From Pseudomonadota bacterium (GTDB lineage Bacteria > Pseudomonadota > Alphaproteobacteria > Acetobacterales > Acetobacteraceae), in contig JAKAZO010000009.1 of the NCBI GenBank assembly GCA_021815825.1, positions 1 through 64,000 on the forward strand: a stretch of DNA of 64,000 bases. Reading direction: 5' to 3'. Below, piece after piece: positions 8,603 through 16,745 of this stretch. Position numbers and translations under genes: made by a program. Positions within the stretch are counted from its first letter, which is position 1. Every line of letters begins with the position of its first letter. The notes under the pieces are model-generated. The model had not been told where the DNA came from. It searched no databases and was given only the letters and a program-made list of their open reading frames with translations.

Positions 8603-8896
8603 ATGTCACATGCGCTCCAGTCGGTCCTGAGGTCGCTAGCCTGGCACGGTCTGCTCGTGGTGCCGATGATCGCGGGCAGCACAGCGGCGGCGACGGCGGC
8701 GTTGCCGTGTTTCGCTGTCACCACAGCGTCCGCGGCTGAAATCGTGGCGGCCGAGGCTGCGACCGAGGCGCCGCCCTTCCTGCCTGGGCAGGACGCCCGC
8801 GGGGCGCTGGCGCGATACATGTTCCCCGACGGACGGATCGAGCCGCGCCTGCGCTGCATCCGAGAAACGTCCTGCGTGATCGCATCCCGGCCCTGA
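8603..8896 (+). CDS. Small putative secreted protein, unrecognised
   Basis: A 97-residue ORF with a plausible signal peptide (hydrophobic LLVVPMIAGSTAAATAALP, AxA-type site near TASAAE at about residue 46) and a short mature part with two cysteines (LRCIRETSC). I do not recognise a family. In favour of a real gene: signal-peptide pattern, GC-rich third positions, and a perfect 7-bp hairpin directly at the stop codon. Against: no clear ribosome binding site and small size. Confidence 0.42.
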   Translation: MSHALQSVLRSLAWHGLLVVPMIAGSTAAATAALPCFAVTTASAAEIVAAEAATEAPPFLPGQDARGALARYMFPDGRIEPRLRCIRETSCVIASRP

Positions 8897-8920
8897 CCGG
8901 CGGCCCTCTGCGACCGCCGG
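8897..8920 (+). terminator. Hairpin directly after the small secreted ORF
   Basis: CCGGCGG (8897-8903) pairs with CCGCCGG (8914-8920), 10-nt loop, starting at the base after the TGA. No T-tract. Confidence 0.45.
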
Positions 8921-9077
8921 GTGTGCGCCCGGGCCGGGCTCCGGAAAGACGTGATCCGAGTGGTCCGATGCCATCGCCCGTTGCGGGGTGTTGGCTGCAT
9001 CATGTCACAAAATCAGTTTGTTGCTCTGACGCATGGTGATGGATGCGAAAGTGTCGGAGCACCGGAGCAACCCCCCA

Positions 9078-10070
9078 TCAGCCGATGCCGGGTGATGCGA
9101 GGTTGCTCTCGTCCGCTCCGCCGGTGGCGAGCAGATGCAGCGCGAAGGTCGCATCGGCGTCGGTCCACACGCGCCGTGCCTGCCAGCCCGCCGCCGACGC
9201 CAGAGCAACGAAGCCTTGGACGCTGTGTTTGTAGCAGTTCTCGGTATGGATGCTGTCGCCCTCCGAAAAGGTGAGGGTGATGTTGGCGAGGCGCACCCGC
9301 TGCGCGCGCCGGCTGACCAGGTGCAGCTCGATGCGTCCCTCGGCCGCGTTCCAGCGCGCTTCGTGGGCGAATTGGGCCGGGTCGAAATCCGCCCCCGCCT
9401 CCCGGTTGAGCCGGACCAGGAGATTGCGGTTGAACGCAGCCGTGACGCCGGCGGCATCGTCATAGGCGGCGAGCAGCCGGGCCGGGTCCTTGCGCAGATC
9501 GACCCCGATCAGGAAACGGGCCGCCGGCCCGAGCGTCGCTCTCGCGCGCGCGAGGAAGGCGCGTGCCGCCGCCGGTTCCAGATTGCCGATGGTCGAGCCG
9601 GGAAAGAATCCCACACGCGGCGGCGGGGCGGCGGTGGGCAGGGCGATCGGCGCGAGGAAATCCGCCGCGATCGGCGCCACGGTGAGGCTCGGCCACCGCG
9701 CCGCCAGGCGCGCCGTCAGCGCCGTCAGGGCTGGCGCGGCGATGTCGATCGGCACGTAGCACCGCGCCGCGGCCCCCGCGGCCGCGAGCGCATCGAGCAG
9801 CAGCAGCGCCTTGTCCTCGCTCGAGGCGCCATATTCGACCACGCTTGCGTGCGCCGGCAGAGCGGCGGCGATCGCGCCGGCCTCGGCCGCCAGCAGCGCG
9901 TGCTCGGTGCGCGTCAGGTAATATTCGGGCAGTTCGGTGATAGCGGCGAAGAGCCGGCAGCCCTCCTCGTCATAGAACAGCTTCGCCGGCAGCGTCCGTG
10001 GTGAGGCGCCGAGCCCGGCCAGAACCTCGTCGAGCACCCCCGGGTCGAGCGCCACGGTCACGCGTCCCAC
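9078..10070 (-). CDS. egtD: L-histidine N-alpha-methyltransferase (ergothioneine)
   Basis: A 330-residue SAM-dependent methyltransferase that trimethylates histidine to hercynine, the first step of ergothioneine synthesis. Family marks: N-terminal LPAKLFYDEEGCRLFAAITELPEYYLTRTE-type region, SAM-binding VEYGASSEDKALLLLDA (about residues 78-95), FPGSTIGNLEP in the substrate/SAM loop, and FRENLL-type region AAFNRNLLVRLNRE. It overlaps the 3' end of egtB by 13 bp, so the order egtB-egtD forms one minus-strand transcription unit. No egtA/C/E genes are present, as usual for the two-gene proteobacterial route. Confidence 0.92.
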   Translation of the reverse strand: MGRVTVALDPGVLDEVLAGLGASPRTLPAKLFYDEEGCRLFAAITELPEYYLTRTEHALLAAEAGAIAAALPAHASVVEYGASSEDKALLLLDALAAAGAAARCYVPIDIAAPALTALTARLAARWPSLTVAPIAADFLAPIALPTAAPPPRVGFFPGSTIGNLEPAAARAFLARARATLGPAARFLIGVDLRKDPARLLAAYDDAAGVTAAFNRNLLVRLNREAGADFDPAQFAHEARWNAAEGRIELHLVSRRAQRVRLANITLTFSEGDSIHTENCYKHSVQGFVALASAAGWQARRVWTDADATFALHLLATGGADESNLASPGIG

Positions 10071-11239
10071 GCCAGCCGCAGGCCGGAGAACTGCCAGCGG
10101 CGGTCGGGGTGGAAGAAATTGCGGTAGCTCAACCGCGCATGGCCGGGCGGCGTGGCGAGGGAGGAACCACGCAGAACCATCTGGTTGATCATGAACTTCC
10201 CATTGTATTCACCAATCGCGCCCGCGGCGGGACGGAAGCCGGGGTAGGCGGTGTAGGGGCTCGCGGTCCATTGCCAGACATGGCCGAACAGTCCCTCCAG
10301 CCCGGGATGGCGGGCGGCCGCTTCCCACTCCGCCTCGCTCGGCAGTCGCGCCACGGCCCAGCGGGCGAAGGCATCCGCCTCGTACCAGGAGACATGGCGC
10401 ACCGGCGCCGCCGGATCGAGCGGGGCGAGGCCGCCGAGGCCGAATTGCCACCACCCGTCCACGTCCGCGCGCCAGTGCAGCGGCGCTGTCCAGCCCTGTT
10501 CCTGCGCCATGGCCCAGCCATCGGCCATCCACAGCGTCGGTGTGCGGTAGCCGCCATCGGCGATGAAATCGAGCCATTCGGCGTTGCGCACCAGGCCGCG
10601 CGCCAGCCGATAAGGGGCCAGCAGCGTGGCGTGGCGGGGGGTCTCGTTATCGAACGCGAAACCGCAGCCGTCGGCGCCGAGGTTTGTCACGCCGCCCGGG
10701 AACTCGATGCATTCGGACGAGTTATCGGGCGTTGCCTCGGTGAAGCCGGGGAGTACCGCGGGCGCGAGCGGGTTCTCGGCGAAGCCGTGCAGCATGTCGG
10801 TGAGGATCAGCTCCTGGTGCTGCTGCTCGTGCTGCAGACCGAGCTCGACCAGCGTCACCGGCGCCGCGCCGGCGCGGATCAGCTCCGCCATCGCGGCGTC
10901 GACATGGGCGCGATAGGCGGTGATCGCCGCGGCGGAGGGGCGCGACAGCATGCCGCGCCGCGGCCGCGGCTGGCGCGCGCCGACGGTCTCGTAGTAGGAA
11001 TTGAACAGGAACGCGTAGCTCGGGTCGAACGCCGTGTAGCCCGATTGGTGCGGCGTCAGCACGAATTGCTCGAAGAACCAGCTGGTATGGGCGCGGTGCC
11101 ACTTCACCGGGCTCGCGTCCGGCATCGATTGGATGCCCTGGTCCTCTGCCGTCAGCGCCGCGGCGAGCCGCTCGGTATGGCCGCGGACCTGCTGGAAGCG
11201 GGCCTCGAGATCGTCGTTCATGCCCTGCATCTGGGGCAT
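10058..11239 (-). CDS. egtB: Hercynine sulfoxide synthase EgtB (ergothioneine)
   Basis: A 393-residue non-heme iron enzyme that joins hercynine to a cysteine-type thiol through an O2-dependent C-S bond. It has the N-terminal DinB-like domain with the iron ligands H51 (WHRAHTSWFFE) and H137-x3-H141-x-E (LQHEQQHQE), then an FGE-sulfatase-type C-terminal domain (about residues 185-390) including LPSEAEWEAAARHP and SYRNFFHP. Start is either ATG 11239 or ATG 11221 (MNDDLEARF); neither has a decisive ribosome binding site. Its product feeds the same pathway as the overlapping egtD. It is divergent from the slipin gene, only 40 bp away. Confidence 0.93.
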   Translation of the reverse strand: MPQMQGMNDDLEARFQQVRGHTERLAAALTAEDQGIQSMPDASPVKWHRAHTSWFFEQFVLTPHQSGYTAFDPSYAFLFNSYYETVGARQPRPRRGMLSRPSAAAITAYRAHVDAAMAELIRAGAAPVTLVELGLQHEQQHQELILTDMLHGFAENPLAPAVLPGFTEATPDNSSECIEFPGGVTNLGADGCGFAFDNETPRHATLLAPYRLARGLVRNAEWLDFIADGGYRTPTLWMADGWAMAQEQGWTAPLHWRADVDGWWQFGLGGLAPLDPAAPVRHVSWYEADAFARWAVARLPSEAEWEAAARHPGLEGLFGHVWQWTASPYTAYPGFRPAAGAIGEYNGKFMINQMVLRGSSLATPPGHARLSYRNFFHPDRRWQFSGLRLAWDA

Positions 11240-11279
11240 GCCTGCACTGGGTCAACCGAAACCGGGGGAGGATGCAGAT

Positions 11280-12050
11280 ATGTCATTGATCGTGCTGGTG
11301 GCGCTGCTGGTGCTGATCCTGGTCTTCTCGCTCCGCATCGCCAATGAGTGGACGCGCGCGGTGGTGCTGCGGCTCGGCCGCTTTCAGGCGATCCGTGGTC
11401 CGGGCCTTTATCTGCTCATCCCCTTCGTCGATGTCGTCGCCATGGCCATCGACCTTCGCATCCGCACCATCAGCATCACCGCCGAGCAGGCGCTGACGCG
11501 CGACACCGTCTCGGTCGGCGTCGACGCGATCGTGTTCTGGCGCGTCGTCGATCCGCATGCGGCGGCGATCAACATCGCCAACTACCGCGAGGCCGTGGAG
11601 CGGGTGGCGCAAACCTCGCTGCGCGAGATGATCGGCGCGACCGAACTGTCCCGCCTGCTCACCGACCGCCGCGCCGCCGATGAGCAGCTGCGCCAGACCA
11701 TCAGCGAGAAGACAGAGAGCTGGGGGGTGTCTGTGCAGTCGGTGGAAATTCGCGATGTCGTCATCCCGGCGGCGCTGCAGGACGCGATGAGCCGTCAGGC
11801 GCAGGCCGAGCGCGAGCGCCAGGCCCGTGTCACCCTCGCCTCGGCGGAGGCCGATATCGCCCGCCAGGTGCTGGTGGCGGCGGAGCTCTATCAGGCCAAC
11901 CCGGTGGCGCTGCAGTTGCGCCAGATGAACCTGCTCTACGAGATGAACAAGGAGCGCGGTGCCACCGTTCTGATCCCGACGGAGATGGCGGCGAGCCTCG
12001 GAGCCCTCGGCTCGCCGCCGCGCCCGCCTCAGGCCGCACCCGCCGCCTGA
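11280..12050 (+). CDS. Slipin / SPFH (band 7) membrane protein
   Basis: A 256-residue stomatin-type protein: one N-terminal membrane helix (LIVLVALLVLILVFSL), then the band-7 domain starting NEWTRAVVLRLGRFQ and containing GPGLYLLIPF and VDAIVFWRVVDPH, and a helical tail SRQAQAERERQARVTLA. Slipins form oligomeric scaffolds in membrane microdomains and often work with a NfeD-type partner, absent here. The ATG at 11280 follows GGGGGAGGA. It overlaps the convergent serine hydrolase gene by 22 bp at the 3' ends. Confidence 0.9.
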   Translation: MSLIVLVALLVLILVFSLRIANEWTRAVVLRLGRFQAIRGPGLYLLIPFVDVVAMAIDLRIRTISITAEQALTRDTVSVGVDAIVFWRVVDPHAAAINIANYREAVERVAQTSLREMIGATELSRLLTDRRAADEQLRQTISEKTESWGVSVQSVEIRDVVIPAALQDAMSRQAQAERERQARVTLASAEADIARQVLVAAELYQANPVALQLRQMNLLYEMNKERGATVLIPTEMAASLGALGSPPRPPQAAPAA

Positions 12051-13207
12051 TAGACGCCACGCTCGAACGTATCGTAGAGCCCGAGCACCACCGGGTCGGC
12101 GAACGGCAGGGTCTGCGTCGCGATGACGCCGCTGATGCGCCGGGCCGGATCGATCCAGTAATAGGTGTTGCCGAGGCCAGCCCAGGACAGGCTGCCGGCG
12201 GACCGCGCGCCGGGCACGTCCTGGGTGTTGATCATGAAGCTCAGGCCCCACTTCTTGACCATGCCGGGATAGAGATCGACATCGTTGGTGCTGCCGGGCA
12301 CCGCCGAGACCAAGGGTTCCATGCTGACCTCGCCCATGGCGTTGCGGGCCATCTCGGCGACGGTCTCCGGGCGCAGCACCTGGTGGCCATTTCCCCGGCC
12401 GCCATCGAGGATCATGCGGGTGAAGGCGAGATAGTCCCCGACCGTGCCGTAGAGGCCGCCGCCGCCCATTTCGAAGTCTGGGCTCTGCGGGATCTCGAAA
12501 TCGATCGCCGTCAGTCCGCCGTCCGCGCCGCGCACATGCATGCGCGCGAGCCGGTCGCGCATGTCCGGGCGCAGGCGGAAACCGGTGTCGCGCATGCCGA
12601 GCGGCTCGAACAGGTTGGCGGCGAGATACTGGCCCAGCGTCTGGCCGCTGACGCGCTCGATGGCGAGGCCGACGAAGTCGATATTGATGCCGTAATGCCA
12701 GCGGGTTCCCGGGTCGAAGATCAGCGGCGTCTTGAGCGCGTCGCGCCGGCAGCTGATGACGCCGGGCACCGCCTCGCGCTCCATGTAGCGCTTGATGTCC
12801 TCGCTCCACATGTCATAGGCGAAGCCGGCGGTGTGGGTGAGCAGATGACGCAGCGTGATCGGCCCGCGCGCCGGGCGCAGCCGCGGCGCACCGCTTGCGT
12901 CGAAGCCTTCCAGCACCGGCCGGTCGGCGAGTTCCGGCAGCACGGCGGCGATCGGCGCATCGAGCGCGAGCTTGCCCTGTTCGACGAGCTGCATCGCCCC
13001 CGCGGCGGTGATCGCCTTGGTCATGGAGGCGATCCAGAACACGGTGTCCGTCGTCATCGGCACGGCGCCGCCGACCTCGCGGCTGCCGAAAGCGCCCTCG
13101 AACACCGTCTGTCCGTCGACGCAGGCCGTCGCCACCACTCCGGCGACCGCCCCGCTCGCCGCGGCCTTCTCGAATGCAGCCCCGATCGCGTCCCCGACAT
13201 CCGCCAT
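12029..13207 (-). CDS. Beta-lactamase-fold serine hydrolase (class C/esterase type)
   Basis: A 392-residue protein of the beta-lactamase/transpeptidase-like family. Nucleophile motif S61-M-T-K64 (WIASMTKAITAAG), second motif around HYGINIDFVG (Y172), and a C-terminal domain with SWAGLGNTYYWIDP. Without a signal peptide it is more likely a cytoplasmic esterase (EstB-like) than a true beta-lactamase or D,D-peptidase. Start ATG 13207 (MADVGDAIG) follows GGAGGAG at good spacing; the open frame further upstream runs into the repeat region and is not family-like. Substrate unknown. Confidence 0.83.
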   Translation of the reverse strand: MADVGDAIGAAFEKAAASGAVAGVVATACVDGQTVFEGAFGSREVGGAVPMTTDTVFWIASMTKAITAAGAMQLVEQGKLALDAPIAAVLPELADRPVLEGFDASGAPRLRPARGPITLRHLLTHTAGFAYDMWSEDIKRYMEREAVPGVISCRRDALKTPLIFDPGTRWHYGINIDFVGLAIERVSGQTLGQYLAANLFEPLGMRDTGFRLRPDMRDRLARMHVRGADGGLTAIDFEIPQSPDFEMGGGGLYGTVGDYLAFTRMILDGGRGNGHQVLRPETVAEMARNAMGEVSMEPLVSAVPGSTNDVDLYPGMVKKWGLSFMINTQDVPGARSAGSLSWAGLGNTYYWIDPARRISGVIATQTLPFADPVVLGLYDTFERGVYQAAGAA

Positions 13208-13567
13208 TGGATCTGTCTCCTCCCTGAGCCGCGGCGCGGCCCTTGCGCGCCATGCTAATGGCCGGCGCCAGCGCGCGACAAGAGGGCCCGGGACTGGACA
13301 GACGCCCCGCGACGCGTCAGATCTGTGCACTGCAGTATGCACTCGGGCGGGCGTAACGCTCTGTTATTCGGAAACGCCCAGACTGTTATTCGGAAGCGCC
13401 CAGACGGGTATCCCAGACGGGTATCCCAGACGGGTATCCCAGACGGGTATTCCGAAACGCCCGGACTGGGTGCATCCAGCTCGGGGGGCAGGAAGGGGCA
13501 CGGGAGACCCATGCGAGGCGACAGGGGCTGTGGCGCGTGGTCCGACACTGCGTCGGGCCGCTGATCG
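13208..13567. other. Intergenic region of 360 bp with nested tandem repeats
   Basis: Divergent promoter region between the serine hydrolase (minus) and the glycosyltransferase (plus). It holds two copies of a roughly 21-bp unit (GTTATTCGGAAACGCCCAGA type) followed by four copies of a 13-bp unit, and nothing else I can identify. The long frames crossing it are repeat-derived and not protein-like. Confidence 0.7.
13362..13453 (+). repeat. Compound minisatellite: 21-22 bp x2 then 13 bp x4
   Basis: The unit GTTATTCGGAAACGCCCAGA occurs at about 13362 and 13384 with one change. It runs directly into AGACGGGTATCCC repeated at 13402, 13415, 13428 and, with the last bases changed, 13441. The last copy leads into another TTCCGAAACGCCC, an inverted and a direct echo of the first unit. 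Each 13-mer has a GGG/CCC arm pair. Confidence 0.9.
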
Positions 13568-14662
13568 GTGGGGTCGGAGCCTTTGCTGCTGACCGTCTTC
13601 CCGACCTTCGCCATCGGCGGGGCGCAGGTGCGCTACGCCGCCTTCGCAAACCGGTTCGGCCCGGCCTATCGGCATGCCATCATCGCCATGGACGGCACGC
13701 TCGCCTGCCGCGAACGGCTTGCGCCGGGGCTGGATGTGCAGTTTCCCGCCTTCGCCGCGCGCAAAGGTGCGACGTTGGCGACCGTGCGAGCGGCGCGGCG
13801 TGTGCTGCGGGCCATTCGCCCGCAGGTTCTGGTGACCAACAACTGGGGCGCGATCGAGTGGGCCATGGCGAATGCCCTGCCGCTCGCCCGCCACATCCAT
13901 ATCGAGGACGGATTCGGGCCGGAAGAGCGCGCCGCGCAGATTCCGCGCCGGATCTGGACGCGGCGACTCTTCTTGCGGCGGAGCACCGTCGTACTGCCCT
14001 CGCGCACATTGTGGCGGATCGCGACCGAGATCTGGAAGCTGGATCCCGCCCGGCTGCGCTATATTCCGAACGGCATCGACCTCGCCCGCTTCACCGCCGA
14101 GGCGCCGCGGGGGCACGGTGCCGAGCCGGTGATCGGCACCGTCGCGGCGCTGCGGGCGGAGAAGAACATCGGTCGGCTCCTGCGCGCCTTCCGCATCGTC
14201 ACCGCCACGACCGCGGCGCGGCTGGTGATCGTTGGCGACGGCCCCGAGCGAGCCAGCCTGGCCGCCCTCAGCGAACGCCTCGGCCTCAGCGAGCATGTGA
14301 CCTTCCTCGGGCATCACGCCGATACGGCGCCACTCTATCGTGATTTTGATATATTCGCCCTGTCGTCCGATACCGAGCAGATGCCGCTCTCGGTCCTCGA
14401 GGCGATGGCGTCCGGGCTTGCGGTCGCGGCCACTGACGTGGGGGACGTGCGCGAGATGTTGGCGCCCGGCAATCAACCCTTCATCGCCCCATGCGATGAT
14501 GCGGCCCTCGCGGACCGGGTTCTGGCCCTGATCGGCACCCCCGAGCGGAGCGCGATCGGCGCCGAGAACCGGGCCAAAGCCGAGCGCGACTACGACCAGG
14601 AGCGGATGTTTCGCGCCTACGCGGCGCTGATGGACGGGGCAGCTGATGGACGGGGCAGATGA
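13568..14662 (+). CDS. Glycosyltransferase family 4
   Basis: A 364-residue GT-B fold glycosyltransferase. The N-terminal acceptor domain starts LLLTVFPTFAIGGAQVRYAA (GGA loop). The donor domain has PNGIDLARF, GTVAALRAEKNIGRLLRAF, IVGDGPER, and the retaining GT4 EX7E signature E-QMPLSVL-E. It likely transfers a sugar from a nucleotide donor during polysaccharide or glycan assembly at the inner membrane face. A GTG at 13568 is used; no strong ribosome binding site is visible. It overlaps the next gene by ATGA and its last codons derive from a 16-bp duplication. Confidence 0.85.
   Translation: MGSEPLLLTVFPTFAIGGAQVRYAAFANRFGPAYRHAIIAMDGTLACRERLAPGLDVQFPAFAARKGATLATVRAARRVLRAIRPQVLVTNNWGAIEWAMANALPLARHIHIEDGFGPEERAAQIPRRIWTRRLFLRRSTVVLPSRTLWRIATEIWKLDPARLRYIPNGIDLARFTAEAPRGHGAEPVIGTVAALRAEKNIGRLLRAFRIVTATTAARLVIVGDGPERASLAALSERLGLSEHVTFLGHHADTAPLYRDFDIFALSSDTEQMPLSVLEAMASGLAVAATDVGDVREMLAPGNQPFIAPCDDAALADRVLALIGTPERSAIGAENRAKAERDYDQERMFRAYAALMDGAADGRGR
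14626..14657 (+). repeat. 16-bp tandem duplication at the glycosyltransferase 3' end
   Basis: GCTGATGGACGGGGCA occurs twice without gap (14626-14641, 14642-14657). Because 16 is not a multiple of three, the second copy is read in a different frame and changes the last residues and stop of the glycosyltransferase just before the epimerase start. Confidence 0.9.
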
Positions 14663-15636
14663 GTAGACGCATGAAACGTCGCTTCCTGGTCACCGGCGGG
14701 GCCGGCTTCATCGGCTCGCATCTGGCCGCGGCGCTGCTGGCCGAGGGCCACGCCGTGCGCGTGCTGGACGATCTGTCTACCGGTCATCGCGCCAATCTCG
14801 CGCCCGAGGCGGAGCTGATCGAGGGCTGCATCACCGACGCGGCACGGGTGCGCGAGGCGCTGGACGGCGTCGATGGGTGCTTTCACCTCGCCGCGATCGC
14901 CTCGGTCGAGCGGGGCGTGCAGGCGTGGGTGGATACGCACCGGGTCAATCTCACCGGCACCATCACCATCCTCGATGCGTTGCGCCGGCGTTCCGGTGAC
15001 GGCCGGGTGCCAATGGTCTATGCCTCCTCGGCGGCGGTCTACGGCGATTGCACGGACCTGCCGATCCGCGAGAGCGCCGAGCGCCAGCCGCTCTCCGCCT
15101 ATGGCGCGGACAAGCTCGGCTGCGAGCTGCACGCCCGCGTCGCCACCGCCAGCTTCGGCATCCCAACCGTCGGTTTGCGCTTCTTCAATGTCTTCGGACC
15201 GCGGCAGGATCCGCGCTCGCCCTATTCCGGGGTGATCTCGATCTTCTGTGACCGGCTGCGCCAGGGCCTGCCGGTCGAGATTTTCGGCGACGGGCGGCAG
15301 ACGCGGGACTTTATCTACGTCGCGGACGTGGTGACGGCGCTGCTGCGGGCGATGGCCCGCCAGCCGGAGGGTGCGCCGGTGTTCAATGTCTGCACCGGCC
15401 AGGCCACCAGCGTGCTCGATCTCGCCGGCACCATCGCCGAGCTCTGCGGCACGCGCCCGGCGCTGCGCTGGCGGCCGGCGCGCGCGGGCGAGATCGTCCA
15501 CTCGCTCGGTGCGCGCGAGCAGGGCGCGGCCGCGCTCGGCCTGCCGGCGCCGACACCGCTGCGCGACGGGTTGCGCACGGTGCTGGAGTGGCTCGCCGAA
15601 GCGACCCCTCCGGTGCCCGCCGTCGCGCCGGTCTGA
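14659..15636 (+). CDS. NAD-dependent epimerase/dehydratase (UDP-glucose 4-epimerase-like)
   Basis: A 325-residue extended SDR. Rossmann motif TGGAGFIGSHL at about residues 12-22, LDDLSTGHRANL that contacts NAD, the catalytic YGADK (Y-x3-K) preceded by YASSAAVYG, and the GALE-type RFFNVFGPRQDP. It likely supplies an epimerised nucleotide sugar for the glycosyltransferase it overlaps by 4 bp. Residues near the substrate (SPYSGVISIF) resemble those of UDP-GlcNAc/Glc epimerases; the exact sugar is not certain. An internal ATG at 14671 is another possible start. Confidence 0.87.
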   Translation: MSRRMKRRFLVTGGAGFIGSHLAAALLAEGHAVRVLDDLSTGHRANLAPEAELIEGCITDAARVREALDGVDGCFHLAAIASVERGVQAWVDTHRVNLTGTITILDALRRRSGDGRVPMVYASSAAVYGDCTDLPIRESAERQPLSAYGADKLGCELHARVATASFGIPTVGLRFFNVFGPRQDPRSPYSGVISIFCDRLRQGLPVEIFGDGRQTRDFIYVADVVTALLRAMARQPEGAPVFNVCTGQATSVLDLAGTIAELCGTRPALRWRPARAGEIVHSLGAREQGAAALGLPAPTPLRDGLRTVLEWLAEATPPVPAVAPV

Positions 15637-15657
15637 GCGGCTGACGGGAGCAGGGTT

Positions 15658-15681
15658 CGACCTGATGGATCGATCAGGTCG
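15658..15681. terminator. Hairpin between convergent epimerase and ROK kinase genes
   Basis: Perfect 9-bp stem CGACCTGAT / ATCAGGTCG, 6-nt loop, in the 54-bp gap between two converging stops. Likely bidirectional terminator; its sequence matches the REP-like element at 36621-36664. Confidence 0.6.
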
Positions 15682-15690
15682 GAGGTTGAT

Positions 15691-16593
15691 CTAATCCGCC
15701 GCCGGCCAGAGCCAGGCGGCGCCGCGCACGCCCGATGAGTCGCCATGCGCGTTGCGCCGCACCGGTGTGGTGCAGACATCGCTGAAGACGTGGCGCGGCA
15801 GCAGGGCCGGCACGCGCTCGTAGAGATGCTCGAGGTTCGAGAGCCCGCCGCCGAGCACGATCGCGTCCGGGTCGATGAGGTTGATCACATGGGCGAGGGC
15901 GCGGGCGAGACGGTCGGCGTGGCGGTCCAGCGCACGCGCCGCCCGCGCCTCGCCGGCGGCGGCCCGCGCCGGCAGGGTGGTCGCGTCGCGCGCGCCGGGG
16001 CCGTCGCAGTCGACGGCAAGGCCGGTGCCGGAAATCCACGTCTCCAGACAGCCGGCCTGGCCGCACCAGCAGGTGGGGCCCGGACGTTCGTCCGGCTGCG
16101 GCCAGGGCAGGGGATTGTGCCCCCATTCGCCGCCGATGCGGTGCCGGCCAGCGAGGATGGTGCCATCGATGACGATGCCGCCGCCGCAGCCGGTGCCGAG
16201 AATGACGCCGAAGACGATTCGCGCCCCGGCCGCGGCGCCATCGACGGCTTCGCTGAGGGCGAAGCAATTCGCATCGTTCTCCACCCGCACCGCGCGCCCG
16301 AGCGCGGCGGCAAGGTCGCGGTCGAAGGGCTTCCCGTTGAGGTCGCCGAGGCTCGCATTCTTCACCAGCGCACTGGCCGGCGAGATCGTGCCGGGGATGC
16401 CGACGCCGACGCTGCCGCTCGCCCCCAGCGTGCGTTCGGCGGCGCGCACCATCTCGGCGATGGCGGGGACCAGCGCGGTATAGTCGCGCGGCGTCGGCAC
16501 GCGCTGGCGCAGGCGCGGGGTGCCGTCCCGATCGAGGGCGATAATCTCGGTCTTGGTGCCGCCGAGATCGATTCCGAAGCGCAGACTGGACAT
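15691..16593 (-). CDS. ROK-family sugar kinase (fructokinase/N-acetylglucosamine kinase type)
   Basis: A 300-residue ROK kinase. ATP-binding GIDLGGTKTEI (residues 7-17), catalytic aspartate in RVENDANCFALSE, and the ROK zinc motif: H in GGEWGHNPLPW followed by CWCGQAGCLETW. It phosphorylates a free sugar, fructose or an amino sugar, in the cytoplasm. It lies next to anhydro-N-acetylmuramate kinase, so a role in cell-wall sugar recycling is possible, but the GGEWGHNPLPW form is also common in fructokinases (Mak). Confidence 0.85.
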   Translation of the reverse strand: MSSLRFGIDLGGTKTEIIALDRDGTPRLRQRVPTPRDYTALVPAIAEMVRAAERTLGASGSVGVGIPGTISPASALVKNASLGDLNGKPFDRDLAAALGRAVRVENDANCFALSEAVDGAAAGARIVFGVILGTGCGGGIVIDGTILAGRHRIGGEWGHNPLPWPQPDERPGPTCWCGQAGCLETWISGTGLAVDCDGPGARDATTLPARAAAGEARAARALDRHADRLARALAHVINLIDPDAIVLGGGLSNLEHLYERVPALLPRHVFSDVCTTPVRRNAHGDSSGVRGAAWLWPAAD

Positions 16594-16745
16594 GGGCGCA
16601 GGCTAGACCAGCCGCCGGCGGTCGCAAACCTCCGCGGCGCTGCGGTTAACCAATCGTTCGTTTCCTGTTCCCGACCTGACCGAAACGCGAACGCGGATGC
16701 ATGCCGGCGGTGGCTCTCCTGGCGCGCATGCCGGTCCCTTGACGC

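Noticed and set aside
12029-13207. Calling the serine hydrolase an ampC beta-lactamase
   Set aside because: No signal peptide and no clear KTG; the esterase-like branch of the fold is more likely.
13402-13453. CRISPR array
   Set aside because: Units are 13 bp, contiguous, without spacers, and no cas genes are present; it is a minisatellite.
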